Below, one piece after another: positions 26,561 through 35,836 of a DNA stretch of 64,000 bases. Both the position numbers and the translations under genes were made by a program. The stretch lies in assembly GCA_023436115.1 (NCBI GenBank), contig JAEZKQ010000025.1, forward strand, positions 21,165-85,164, read 5' to 3'. Source of the DNA: Bacillota bacterium (lineage in GTDB: Bacteria; Bacillota; Clostridia; Christensenellales; SZUA-584). The notes below the pieces were generated by a model. It worked only from the letters and a program-made list of their open reading frames with translations, made no database searches and was not told the origin of the DNA. Every line of letters begins with the position of its first letter. Position 1 is the stretch's first letter.

Positions 26561-27164
26561 TATACTTTCGTGTGGTTTTGGTAGCGAAAGCGGACAAAAC
26601 CAAATAACCCCCCGTCTCTGCCGAGGGAGAGATGAGAGCTTTAAGAAAAAAACTTCCGATGTTAAGTGATGTAGGGTTGCCGACAGCATCATCAAACAAA
26701 GGAGGTCTTTATTAAATAGTGCTACTTTACGGTCAGTCTCGGCTAGAATAAGGCTGACATGCTGCAAATTACTCTCCCCATCATTAACGATTCATTTAAC
26801 ATCGTGAGGGCATACCGCTTCATGGGGGGTGATCCATGAGCTATATATGGGTATAGCATATGGCCGCATAAATGTGCATACTTTTCACAGGTCTTTGACT
26901 GCCAAGCTGAAAGCCAACCAAATATCCAGTGTAAATATAGGAGCCCGGCTTATGCAGTCTCCCGGAATCGATTGGAATAAGAACGGAATATAGCTGATTG
27001 GGCGAAACTCATCGGCTAGCGAAAAGGTATCGGTAAGAACTGGGGATGTAATACGTATGAAAACCCTGCGGCCATCAACATATATAACCACCCCACAAAG
27101 CGATACAAATCTGACAAAGGGCTTTCAACCATGATAAAGTCCACTATTATTGAAATAATCCTAG

Positions 27165-27193
27165 TTGTTAATATGAAAAAAGTACACTATGAT
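27165..27193 (+). promoter_or_regulatory. promoter of the carbohydrate-catabolism cluster
   Basis: TTGTTA (27165-27170), 17-base spacer and TATGAT (27188-27193). The start site would fall near 27200, 50 bases before the cupin gene. Confidence 0.5.
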
Positions 27194-27199
27194 AATATA

Positions 27200-27216
27200 G
27201 ATGAGTTATACTCATC
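27200..27216. promoter_or_regulatory. palindromic operator at the predicted start site
   Basis: Perfect palindrome GATGAGT-TAT-ACTCATC exactly where transcription from 27165-27193 should begin. Its size and position fit a dimeric repressor site. No regulator gene of LacI or GntR type lies beside it. Confidence 0.45.
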
Positions 27217-27251
27217 GTATTATAACAGAAGCAAACTGTGAGGAGAACATC

Positions 27252-27656
27252 ATGGAACGCATTGTGGTAAACGTTCAGAACAAAAAGCCAGATGAAGACC
27301 CTAGGTCGCTCAGAGCACGGGTCGCAGACCGTGAAAACCAGACGCTGCGGGACACCTATTTTCTGATTGATAGCAGCAACAGTCCTTCAGAGCGGCTTAC
27401 AATGGGATATACGACAATATACCCCACCGGAACGACGACAGGACATACCCATGAGGATCGGGAAGAGGTCTATTTCGTGATCTCCGGGGAAGGGATTATG
27501 GTGATCGGAGAAGACAGGTTTCCGATCAAATCGGGTGACGGGCTTTACGTACCGCCGGGCGTTTTCCATACGACGATACAGACAGGCAATCAGCCGCTTG
27601 TTGTGCTTTGGGTGACCGGTAAGGTCGGCGGAGAAAACGAAAATGATAATAAATGA
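27252..27656 (+). CDS. small cupin protein
   Basis: A 134-residue single-domain cupin. The metal site is clear: GHTHEDREEVYFVISGEG (His, His, Glu) and PPGVFHT (His), with GDGLYVPPG between. The ATG at 27252 has GAGGAG upstream. The gene is first in the catabolic cluster and overlaps the aldehyde dehydrogenase. Such proteins act as sugar isomerases or small-molecule dioxygenases, or simply bind ligands; the reaction here is unknown. Confidence 0.85.
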   Translation: MERIVVNVQNKKPDEDPRSLRARVADRENQTLRDTYFLIDSSNSPSERLTMGYTTIYPTGTTTGHTHEDREEVYFVISGEGIMVIGEDRFPIKSGDGLYVPPGVFHTTIQTGNQPLVVLWVTGKVGGENENDNK

Positions 27657-29082
27657 ACAAAACCTGATAAACGGTGAATGGATCAGCGGGAACGGGGTGT
27701 TCGATGTAGTCAACCCAGCCAACGGGATGGTGATCGCGACGGTTCCAAAAGCATCGGCTGAAGATGTAGAGTACGCAGTAGACGCTGCCGACAAAGCTTT
27801 TGCCGGCTGGAGCAGACTCTCTCCTTTCAAAAGGGGCGAATACCTGCGTCAGGCGAGCGAAATCGTGTCTCAGCGCGCGAAGGAGATTGCAGCGTTGATG
27901 ACAGCCGAACAGGGCAAGCCGCTTGCGGAAGCGCTGGGAGAGGTGAAAAAAGGAGCGGAAATACTGCGCTATTACGCCGAAGAAGGCGAAAGGATATACG
28001 GCAGGATCATACAGAATGCAGACCCGTATATCGAAAGCAGGGTTATATATCAGCCGTTGGGTGTTGCCGCAGCCATATCGCCATGGAATTACCCGATTGA
28101 GCTGCTGGCATGGAAGCTGGGTGGCGCACTCGCATCGGGCTGCACGGTGGTCTGCAAGCTGCCTTCTCAGACGCCCCTATCGCCGCTTGCGTTTGTACGT
28201 TGTCTTGTTGACGCAGGCGTTCCGCAAGGCGTGGTCAATGCGCTGACCGGAGCCGGTTCGACCGTTGGGACGCAGCTGCTGCAAAATCCGAAGGTGAAAA
28301 AGGTCGCCTTCACGGGTTCCACCGCGGTTGGAAAGCAGGTGCTTGCGAATTCGGCAGGAACACTGAAAAAGGTGTCGCTGGAGCTGGGCGGAAGCTTGCC
28401 TATGGTGGTATGTGCGGATTGTGATATTGACGCCGCAGTGGCCGGAGCCGTCAGACGCTCGTTTCGCAACATGGGGCAGATCTGCATCGCGGTGAACCGG
28501 ATATACGTTGACAGAAAGATATACGTCGAGTTTCTCGAAAAGCTTACAGAGCAGACCATGAAACTGACGATCGGTAACGGACTGGAGGATGACTGTGATC
28601 TGGGGCCGATGTGCACAGAGGCAGGTGTGAAAACGACGAGCAAGCACATTGCAGACGGAGTTGAAAAGGGTGCGCGTCTGCTGTGCGGCGGCAAAAAGCC
28701 TGAAGGGGAAAAGTATGAGAAAGGATTCTTTTTTGAGCCTTCCATACTCGCTGACACAAACCACAGCATGCTTGTGATGACCGAGGAAACATTCGGTCCG
28801 CTCGTCGGCGTAATGCCATTTGATACTGTGGACGAGGCCATTCAATTGGCGAACGATACGCCCTATGGTCTCGCAGCTATTGTGTACACGAAAAGCCTGA
28901 ATCTTGCAGAAAAGCTCTCGCGTGAGATTAATGCAGGAAACGTTGCGATAAACAACCCCGATGCGGGTGTCATCAATGCTCCGTATGGAGGATGGAATGA
29001 CAGCGGTTTTGGCTATGAACACGGGCCGGAAGGCCTGTATGAATATTTACATGTCAAGCATATCAGAATAGATAAAAGGTAA
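27643..29082 (+). CDS. NAD(P)-dependent aldehyde dehydrogenase
   Basis: Oxidises an aldehyde to the acid. The 479 residues show SPWNYPIELLAWKLGGALASG, GSTAVGKQVL, the catalytic Glu in VSLELGGSLPMVV and the catalytic Cys in RNMGQICIAVNRIYVD, then TEETFGPLVGVMPF. The closest types are succinate-semialdehyde and lactaldehyde/glycolaldehyde dehydrogenases. The catabolic setting favours a sugar-derived aldehyde such as glycolaldehyde or a semialdehyde. It starts inside the cupin gene, so the two are translated together. Confidence 0.92.
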   Translation: MIINEQNLINGEWISGNGVFDVVNPANGMVIATVPKASAEDVEYAVDAADKAFAGWSRLSPFKRGEYLRQASEIVSQRAKEIAALMTAEQGKPLAEALGEVKKGAEILRYYAEEGERIYGRIIQNADPYIESRVIYQPLGVAAAISPWNYPIELLAWKLGGALASGCTVVCKLPSQTPLSPLAFVRCLVDAGVPQGVVNALTGAGSTVGTQLLQNPKVKKVAFTGSTAVGKQVLANSAGTLKKVSLELGGSLPMVVCADCDIDAAVAGAVRRSFRNMGQICIAVNRIYVDRKIYVEFLEKLTEQTMKLTIGNGLEDDCDLGPMCTEAGVKTTSKHIADGVEKGARLLCGGKKPEGEKYEKGFFFEPSILADTNHSMLVMTEETFGPLVGVMPFDTVDEAIQLANDTPYGLAAIVYTKSLNLAEKLSREINAGNVAINNPDAGVINAPYGGWNDSGFGYEHGPEGLYEYLHVKHIRIDKR

Positions 29083-29116
29083 TCGAAGAGAACTCAAGAG
29101 TTCAGAAAGGTGCAGC

Positions 29117-30706
29117 ATGTATAACGTTGTGGTTGTCGATGATGAAACCTGGATTTGTAAGTTGATACGTAAGATCGTGGATTGGGATTCGCTGGGCTTT
29201 TCTATTATTGGCAGCGAGAGCGATGGGTATTCAGCGCTTGAGTCTATAAAAGAACACAAGCCAGAACTGGTGATTACCGATATCCGCATGCCCGGACTCG
29301 ACGGTATAGGCCTTATCAAAGCCGTTCGTGATTTGAAGCTGGATGTTGAATTCATTATAATAAGCGGGCACAGCGATTTTGAATACGCGCGAACCGCTTT
29401 GACACTAAACGCGTTTGCCTATATTTTAAAACCTCTGGATAAGGACGAATTTCATGAAATCCTGCAGCAAGTAAAGGTAAAAATTGATAATAAGCGTACG
29501 ATCCGAAACAAGCTTGAAAAAAGCGGAACTGTCATGCTTGAGAATGATATTCGCCAGATAATCAACAGAACCAAAAAGGATGTGAGCGAAGAGGAGCTAA
29601 ACGGATTATATGGCACGAAATTTGGATGTGGTTACTTTTATGCCGTGATATTTAAACGGGATTCTATTTCAAGAGAGACAAACGAAAGTGCGCAGAGCGA
29701 AGATTATCTTAGTTTTTTGGCGGATATCAGAGATAAGCACGCGGGAAAATTTAAAGAGATTGTTTTCTTTTCGGAAAAAGCAGAAAAGCATGAATTATTC
29801 ATCATCAATACCGAAAAAGAAGATGATGCTGTAGTGATGGATGTAATGAAGGATGCTTTGAAAGCTTTTGCCGACAACGACATTGGGAAATATAATCATT
29901 TAACCATAAGCGTCGGCAGTCGTGTTGCCCTTTTATCCGAGATAGACGCTTCATATGCAGCCGCAGCATCTGCCATAAAAGCGCGTGTCCTCTTGGGTGT
30001 CGACAGGATATTGGACGCGAAAAAGGAAGCACATCGCATAAACGATACGGGCAGCGCGCTCGATATCAGAACCAAAAAAAAGCTTACAGTTCTGTTTGAC
30101 GTGCTGGATATAGAAGGGGCGATTTCGGAAATATCCAGGGTATTCAAGGAAGCCGAAAATCATAGCTCGGAGAATCTGCTCATTTATCATCTTACGGCCT
30201 ATGAAATCATTGATCTGCTGTTTGATTCGATGCAGAGAAAAAACATGACAATTAGGGACGGGCTAACAAGACAATTGGCCATACAACGTGTTGATGGTTT
30301 CATATCAAAAAGCGAGATGGTAACATATATATCCATGCTGTTGAAGGAGTTTAGTAATGCGTATATTGATGAGAAACAATACGGCGGAGAAAAGCTTATC
30401 TATGAAATAAAAAAATTTATTGCTGAAAATTATATGTCTGACATCAATCTCGACGATATAGCCAGGCTGGTATGTTTAAACCCGACCTATGTCAGCGAGG
30501 TATTTAAAAGAAAGACAGGAGTCAATTTCAGCGAATATCTGATTGACTACCGCATTGATATCGCGAAGGATCTTTTGAAGGATTTAAGGTATAAGGTCAT
30601 CGATATCTCGCCTATGGTCGGTTACAGGGATTCAAAGTATTTCAGCAGATTGTTTAAGAAAAAAGTGGGGGTTAATCCTTCGGATTATAGAAGGATGTAT
30701 CTGTGA
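29117..30706 (+). CDS. YesN-type response regulator (receiver plus AraC DNA-binding)
   Basis: Cytosolic regulator of 529 residues, partner of the kinase encoded next. The receiver starts YNVVVVDDETW; the phosphoacceptor Asp55 lies in LVITDIRMPGLDG and the switch Lys in YILKPLDKDE. A long middle domain (residues 130-410) is of the poorly conserved YesN type. The AraC domain at the C-terminus has two helix-turn-helix units (INLDDIARLVCLNPTYVSEVFK and YKVIDISPMVGYRDSKYFSR in part) and the closing GVNPSDYRR. It probably activates this cluster. Confidence 0.93.
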   Translation: MYNVVVVDDETWICKLIRKIVDWDSLGFSIIGSESDGYSALESIKEHKPELVITDIRMPGLDGIGLIKAVRDLKLDVEFIIISGHSDFEYARTALTLNAFAYILKPLDKDEFHEILQQVKVKIDNKRTIRNKLEKSGTVMLENDIRQIINRTKKDVSEEELNGLYGTKFGCGYFYAVIFKRDSISRETNESAQSEDYLSFLADIRDKHAGKFKEIVFFSEKAEKHELFIINTEKEDDAVVMDVMKDALKAFADNDIGKYNHLTISVGSRVALLSEIDASYAAAASAIKARVLLGVDRILDAKKEAHRINDTGSALDIRTKKKLTVLFDVLDIEGAISEISRVFKEAENHSSENLLIYHLTAYEIIDLLFDSMQRKNMTIRDGLTRQLAIQRVDGFISKSEMVTYISMLLKEFSNAYIDEKQYGGEKLIYEIKKFIAENYMSDINLDDIARLVCLNPTYVSEVFKRKTGVNFSEYLIDYRIDIAKDLLKDLRYKVIDISPMVGYRDSKYFSRLFKKKVGVNPSDYRRMYL

Positions 30707-30742
30707 GACTCGAGTAAGCCCATTTTTTCTTGGGAGGATTAA

Positions 30743-32569
30743 ATGATCGAGAGATGGGTTACAAAGCTTGTTCGGGGTATAAAGAGCTTCTTTAAAAAGT
30801 CAAAAATATTCAAAATAAAGACAAATATGTTGGCGAGCGTAGGGATATATTTTATTTGTATACTGCTGACTCAGCTTAGCTATGGCTTTATCAATATGGA
30901 ATATGCCAAACAGTCCAGTAATGAAAGGGGTATCCGGGCTACATCCAATTTAGTCCATCAGGCGGCCCTGAATATAAACCTTGAACTCGATCGCATTGAG
31001 GAAATCTCCACAATGATATACGACGAGTCATATTTTTATTTCAGGGAAAAAGACGCCGGCTCCGAATACTGGAGAGACATCAGCGAACTGAACGCGATCA
31101 TCGATATAATATTCAAAATAAACCATGATATACCAGGAGTATCGATTTATCGGCCGAAGGGAGGCGTGATTTCCTATACGAACCCATATGGCTCCTATTA
31201 CTATGTCAGCGGCACAAAATCGCGGTATTCGGAGATAATTAAATATAAGGACAAGGGAAGCATGCTTGAGAGAAGCAAAGGAGATAAATTGGGGCAATGC
31301 ATGCTTTCCATAAGATTTTTTCAGCCCGAGCCCGAAGCTGACGAGTACGCGATCATTGTTTTGGAGAAAAACTGGGCTGAACAGAAATCCTATTACGAAG
31401 AAATGGAACTTTTGAGCAACGGTTCCATTGTGCTTATCAACGAGGAAGGACAGATCCTTATGTCTTTCCGTAAAGAAGACGCGATAGGTGATGAGGCATT
31501 GGTCAGAAGCGGGGAGCTGTTCGGCCGGTTTGAAGCCACATCAGGAATGTTCGAGGACGAAGCATACGGAGAAAAAAAGTATATTTTCTACGATAAAAAT
31601 GTTGGCTCCGGTTGCACGCTTATTTACATTTCCGGCGGCCAATTCCAAGGAGACGAAGTCAATGGGTTGTCTTATGTTATTCCCATTTCAAGCCTGATTT
31701 TAATTATTGTTAACGTGATGATTATTGTTATATTCGTGAGAAAAGTCTATCGGCCTATCATGAACGTTGAAGTTGCATTGCATGCTATTGTGAACGGGGA
31801 TACAAACCTAAAGCTGACAAGAGTGCCGCAGGGGAACGAGCTTTATCCGGTCTATAACGATATCAATTCCCTAATTATTCGCTTAAAACAGCTTATAGAC
31901 AGTGAGTATGCCGCAAGTATTATGAAAAAGCAAGCGGAAATTGATGCGCTCCAAAGTCAGATAAATCCGCATTTCCTTTACAATACTCTGGAATCTATTC
32001 GGGGCCAGGCAATCGTGGAAGGTGTCGAGGGAATCGAGAAAATGGTAAAAGCCCTCGCCGATATTTTCAGATACAGCATCACCAACAAGAATGCGATGGT
32101 AAAGCTGGAGGAAGAACTCAAAAATATCGACAGTTATCTGGATATACAGCAGTTCAGATTTGACAACAAGTTTATCGTTATCAAGGAGATCGAAGAAGAT
32201 ACGAAAAACTGCCTCATTCCGAAGCTCGTGATACAACCATTGGTCGAGAATGCTATTATTCACGGCCTTGAAACGAAACCGGGCAAAGGAACGATCAAGA
32301 TAAGTTCGATACTCACAACGGACAGCGTTACAATAAGCGTGGAAGACAACGGTGAAGGCATGGACAAGGACACACTTGAAGCTATAAACGAGTGTCTGGC
32401 CCGTGGCGTGAGCCTTAAAAACTCAAAGGATATCAAGGTTGGGCTGGGGCTTATCAATATCAACGAAAGAATAAAGTTGATATTTGACAGCGACTTTGGT
32501 CTCAAGATCTACAGCGTTAAGCAGATTGGAACAAAGGTGGAGCTGCGGATCCCCAGAACCTCAAAATAG
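30743..32569 (+). CDS. YesM-type sensor histidine kinase
   Basis: Membrane kinase of 608 residues. One transmembrane helix near residue 30-50, an extracytoplasmic sensor of about 260 residues, and a second helix (VIPISSLILIIVNVMIIVIF) are visible, followed by a HAMP-like segment. The His_kinase domain carries the phosphorylated His410 in QINPHFLYNTLES, and the ATP-binding domain shows VENAIIHG, VEDNGEGM and GLGLININERI. The gene lies 36 bases after its regulator. A binding-protein gene follows, which may supply the ligand-sensing partner. Confidence 0.93.
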   Translation: MIERWVTKLVRGIKSFFKKSKIFKIKTNMLASVGIYFICILLTQLSYGFINMEYAKQSSNERGIRATSNLVHQAALNINLELDRIEEISTMIYDESYFYFREKDAGSEYWRDISELNAIIDIIFKINHDIPGVSIYRPKGGVISYTNPYGSYYYVSGTKSRYSEIIKYKDKGSMLERSKGDKLGQCMLSIRFFQPEPEADEYAIIVLEKNWAEQKSYYEEMELLSNGSIVLINEEGQILMSFRKEDAIGDEALVRSGELFGRFEATSGMFEDEAYGEKKYIFYDKNVGSGCTLIYISGGQFQGDEVNGLSYVIPISSLILIIVNVMIIVIFVRKVYRPIMNVEVALHAIVNGDTNLKLTRVPQGNELYPVYNDINSLIIRLKQLIDSEYAASIMKKQAEIDALQSQINPHFLYNTLESIRGQAIVEGVEGIEKMVKALADIFRYSITNKNAMVKLEEELKNIDSYLDIQQFRFDNKFIVIKEIEEDTKNCLIPKLVIQPLVENAIIHGLETKPGKGTIKISSILTTDSVTISVEDNGEGMDKDTLEAINECLARGVSLKNSKDIKVGLGLININERIKLIFDSDFGLKIYSVKQIGTKVELRIPRTSK

Positions 32570-32677
32570 TACAACAAATATGAAATTTAGCTTATTGTTG
32601 AAGTGTAAAAAAAGAAGTATGTTGATATTAATTAGTAAAACTGCTTCTTTGAATTATGATGAAAAGAGGTTGGTTTT

Positions 32678-33679
32678 ATGAAACGAACGCTCATTGTCAT
32701 CATGTGTTCTCTGCTGTTGTTCTCATGCGCTTGCGGTTCAATTTACAGTCCGAAAGTTAGTGAGGAAGCGCAAAATAGCATCCAGACAAAGGGCGCGCAC
32801 GATGAAGAAAGTAAAGAGCTTTATATTACAGTAGGAATGCACATCGTATTACCCTACTGGCAAGAATTCAGAAGCGGTCTGGAAACTGCGGGTGAAGAAC
32901 TTGGTGTGGAAACGAAGTTTACCGGTGAAAACGGGAATGACGCGCTCAAGCAGATCGAAATATTTGAACAGGCTGTAAAAGAGAAGCCTGCAGGCATCCT
33001 CGTTTCACCAATTGATCAGGCCGCCATGACAGATTATATAAACGATGCTATAGCGCAGGGAATACCTGTAATATGTATCGAAAACGATGCTCCGGACAGC
33101 AACCGTCTCGCATATCTCGGTATTGATAATTACAGCTCCGGGTACCTTGCGGCGGAGATATTGTGCGAAAAGCTGGGCGGAACCGGAGAGGTCGGAATAC
33201 TTACAATCCCCGGGCTTTACAGCCTGGATGAACGCCAGCGTGGTTTTGAAGAGTGTATCGCGAAAAAGTATCCCGGAATAACGATCGCTGCGGTATCGAA
33301 TGACGAAGGCGATCCATCGGTGGCGGCTGCCGTAGCGGCAGAGATGTTTGAGCAATTCCCGGATATAGTGGGACTGTTTGGCACAGATACAGCAAGCGGT
33401 ATTGGCGCGGCTATTGCTCTAAACGAGCTAGACAAGCTTGAGTTGGTCGAGATCGTGACATTCGGCAAGGATTCCGACGTGCTTGAACTCGTTAAGCAGG
33501 GGGCGGTTGAGGCGGCCCTGGTTCAGCGAATGTTTACAATGTCTTATTACGGTCTCAAATTTTTATACGATTACAATCATAACGGCGAGCTTAGAAATGA
33601 AGGGGTCAGCATGCTGCCCGATAACGTTGACACCGGTGTTATCGTGGTAGATAAGTCAAACGTCGACAGCTTTTTGTAA
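32678..33679 (+). CDS. sugar-binding lipoprotein (Peripla_BP_4 type)
   Basis: Ribose-type substrate-binding protein of 333 residues. The signal peptide has a lipobox near FSCAC. The first lobe shows GMHIVLPYWQEFRSGLETAGEELG and ILVSPIDQAAM; the second has YLGIDNYSSGYLAAEIL and GIGAAIALNELDKLELVEIVTFG. AAAAGAGG precedes the ATG. It stands directly after the two-component genes with no ATPase or permease beside it, so it may serve the kinase as an extracellular sensor as well as, or instead of, a transporter. The ligand is unknown. Confidence 0.88.
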   Translation: MKRTLIVIMCSLLLFSCACGSIYSPKVSEEAQNSIQTKGAHDEESKELYITVGMHIVLPYWQEFRSGLETAGEELGVETKFTGENGNDALKQIEIFEQAVKEKPAGILVSPIDQAAMTDYINDAIAQGIPVICIENDAPDSNRLAYLGIDNYSSGYLAAEILCEKLGGTGEVGILTIPGLYSLDERQRGFEECIAKKYPGITIAAVSNDEGDPSVAAAVAAEMFEQFPDIVGLFGTDTASGIGAAIALNELDKLELVEIVTFGKDSDVLELVKQGAVEAALVQRMFTMSYYGLKFLYDYNHNGELRNEGVSMLPDNVDTGVIVVDKSNVDSFL

Positions 33680-33704
33680 GAACATCAATGCGCGGAGGTT
33701 TAGT

Positions 33705-34751
33705 GTGATAGAAGTATTTGGAATGAAAATGGATAAAGAGGAGCTCTTACAGCATGTCAGCTCAATGTCCCAGATAGCAGGTGCTCGGGTTTTCGAACAC
33801 ATTGAAGGAAAAGCTGCGGGTGTTAAGGCAGTGGAGGTAAACGCAGGGATGGGATTAACCTTCACAATACTTCTCGACCGAGGCATGGACATAGGGGACG
33901 CGTATTATAAGGGAATCCCTATTGCGCTGAGGAGCAAGGTAGGTGTTGTTGCCCCCACATATTTTGAAAATCAGGGGCATCAGTGGCTTAGAAACTTTTT
34001 TGGCGGTCTGCTGACTACTTGCGGGCTTATTCAGGTAGGGGAGCCGTGTGAGGACGAGGGGGTTTATCACGGGCTTCACGGAAGGATATCGCATACACCG
34101 GCTGAAAAATATTGGGTGGACGAGTATTGGGATGGCGATGACTATGTGATAAAGGTTACGGGAAAGATGCGCGAAGCCATCATCTATGACGAGAATCTTA
34201 CGCTGACGAGAGAGATAAAATGCATCTGCGGGCAAAAGAAGATCTATATCAAGGATATTGTGCAGAATGAGGGCTACAAGGAATCACCGTTTATGATCAT
34301 GTATCATGTAAACGAACCGTTTCCGATAGTAAGCGAAAACTCACGGCTATATTCGTCCGCAACAAAGGTGGAGCCGCAGCAGGAGTGGGCAGGGGATTAC
34401 ACCAGAATGTCAAAGCCTATTCCGGGGCATCGGTATGAGACGTTTGTGCATACGATGCCCAAAGACAGAGACAGAGTATATTACGCCATCATTAACGAAG
34501 AATTGAAGCTGGGCGTCTATCTGGGGTATGACCCGAAAGCATTACCGGTGGGCAATCAGTGGAAGATGCTAGGGCAGCAGGATTATGCTGTAGCGATGGA
34601 ACCTTCGAACACTTATAACGTTGGTATAGCCGAGTCGAGGAAGCAGGGATGGCTGCCCAAGCTCAAGGCACAGGAGAAAGCCGAGATCAACCTTGAGATC
34701 GGGGTTCTGGAGGGTGAAGCCGAAATTGAGGCGTTTAAGAAGAAGATATAA
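33705..34751 (+). CDS. DUF4432-family protein, aldose-1-epimerase-like fold
   Basis: A 348-residue cytosolic protein of the galactose-mutarotase superfamily. It shows the family pattern DRGMDIGDAYYKGIPI, GLLTTCGLIQVG, YHGLHGRISHTPAEKYW and MIMYHVNEPFP with conserved His residues in HGLHGR. The GTG start follows GGAGG. DUF4432 proteins recur in sugar-acid and ketose catabolic operons; some are thought to isomerise or epimerise sugars, but the reaction in this family is not settled. Confidence 0.88.
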   Translation: MIEVFGMKMDKEELLQHVSSMSQIAGARVFEHIEGKAAGVKAVEVNAGMGLTFTILLDRGMDIGDAYYKGIPIALRSKVGVVAPTYFENQGHQWLRNFFGGLLTTCGLIQVGEPCEDEGVYHGLHGRISHTPAEKYWVDEYWDGDDYVIKVTGKMREAIIYDENLTLTREIKCICGQKKIYIKDIVQNEGYKESPFMIMYHVNEPFPIVSENSRLYSSATKVEPQQEWAGDYTRMSKPIPGHRYETFVHTMPKDRDRVYYAIINEELKLGVYLGYDPKALPVGNQWKMLGQQDYAVAMEPSNTYNVGIAESRKQGWLPKLKAQEKAEINLEIGVLEGEAEIEAFKKKI

Positions 34752-34778
34752 TTAAATACTTAAGAGAAGGAGAGCGAA

Positions 34779-35825
34779 ATGAAAGCAGTTGTTATTCACG
34801 GGCCGAACGATGCGAGATACGAAGAGGTACCGGTAAAGAAGCCAGGAAAAGGTGAAGTGCTGATAAAGATTAAAGCGATCGGGCTTTGCGGGACAGACTA
34901 CGAGCTCTATACGAATGAGATGGTTTACATCAAGGAAGGGCTTTGCAAGCTGCCGATGATTCCCGGACATGAATGGTCGGGTGTTATAGAAGAAGTTGGC
35001 GAAAACGTCGAGGGCTTCGAGGTAGGAGACAAGGTAACGGGAGAATGCACTGTAAGCTGCGGTATATGTCACTTCTGTAAAAAGGGCCAGTATAACATGT
35101 GCGTAAACCGTACAGAAACTGGAGTTATGAGCAGAGACGGCGCTTTTGCAGAATACATCACATTCCCGGTATCGCATCTGCATAAGTTCGAAAACATATC
35201 GTTCGAAGAAGCGGCGCTTATTGAGCCGACCGGAATAGCACTGTACACGGTGATACGTTCACACGTTACGCCGCTGGATAATGTGCTTGTCATGGGACCC
35301 GGCCCAATTGGTCTGCAGGTTGCGCAGATCATCAAGAAGATTTACGGCGCAAAAAAGATTATCATCTCCGGTACGAGAAAAGACCGTCTCGACCGCGCAA
35401 GAGCATACGATCTTGACGGATATATCAACATCCGCGAGGAAGACCTGACCGAACGGGTCCGGGAGATAACGAACGGCGAAATGATCGATACAGTGATTGA
35501 GACTTCGGCCGGCATATCGGTGTTTGACGATATTAAAAAGGTCATTAACCCGGGCGGCAAAGTTGCAATGGTCGGATTCTTCGGAGCCAAAAAACCGGAT
35601 TGTGACTGGGATTCCTTTACCACCAGGGATGTCACGATTTACGGATCGCTCGGAAGTCCGAACGTATGGGGCGATGTCATTCAAATGATGGAAAGCGGGA
35701 AGCTTGAAGCAAAATCACTTATATCACATGTAAGAGATTTTAAGAGCTATGAGGATTTCAAAACAGCGCTCGATATGATGGTAGACAGAAGCGATAATGC
35801 ATGCAAGATCATACTGAAACCGTAA
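34779..35825 (+). CDS. zinc-dependent alcohol/polyol dehydrogenase (MDR family)
   Basis: NAD(P)-dependent oxidation of a hydroxyl on a sugar, polyol or sugar acid. The 348 residues show the catalytic zinc site LCGTDYELY, GHEWSGVIEEVG and EPTGIALYTV, and structural-zinc cysteines at CTVSCGICHFCKKGQYNMC. The Rossmann segment is VMGPGPIGLQVAQI. Relatives include sorbitol, threonine and galactonate/gulonate 5-dehydrogenases. AGAAGGAG precedes the start. Confidence 0.92.
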   Translation: MKAVVIHGPNDARYEEVPVKKPGKGEVLIKIKAIGLCGTDYELYTNEMVYIKEGLCKLPMIPGHEWSGVIEEVGENVEGFEVGDKVTGECTVSCGICHFCKKGQYNMCVNRTETGVMSRDGAFAEYITFPVSHLHKFENISFEEAALIEPTGIALYTVIRSHVTPLDNVLVMGPGPIGLQVAQIIKKIYGAKKIIISGTRKDRLDRARAYDLDGYINIREEDLTERVREITNGEMIDTVIETSAGISVFDDIKKVINPGGKVAMVGFFGAKKPDCDWDSFTTRDVTIYGSLGSPNVWGDVIQMMESGKLEAKSLISHVRDFKSYEDFKTALDMMVDRSDNACKIILKP

Positions 35826-35836
35826 AGGAGAAACGT

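Larger units (their letters stand above)
26423..27251. other. long spacer before the catabolic cluster
   Basis: About 830 bases with no convincing gene. It holds a terminator at 26518-26551, an 8-bp hairpin TGGTTTTG/CAAAACCA at 26573-26602, and GC-rich patches. The plus-strand frame around 26900-27133 (SLTAKLKANQISSVNIGARL and onward) carries a stop and no start or ribosome site, and was not recognised; it may be a gene relic. The final 90 bases hold the promoter and palindrome of the next operon. Confidence 0.4.

Noticed and set aside
28177..29022. Long minus-strand frame (281 codons) inside the aldehyde dehydrogenase gene
   Set aside because: Antisense shadow of a gene with complete family motifs. 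No ribosome site and a low-complexity, unrecognised product.
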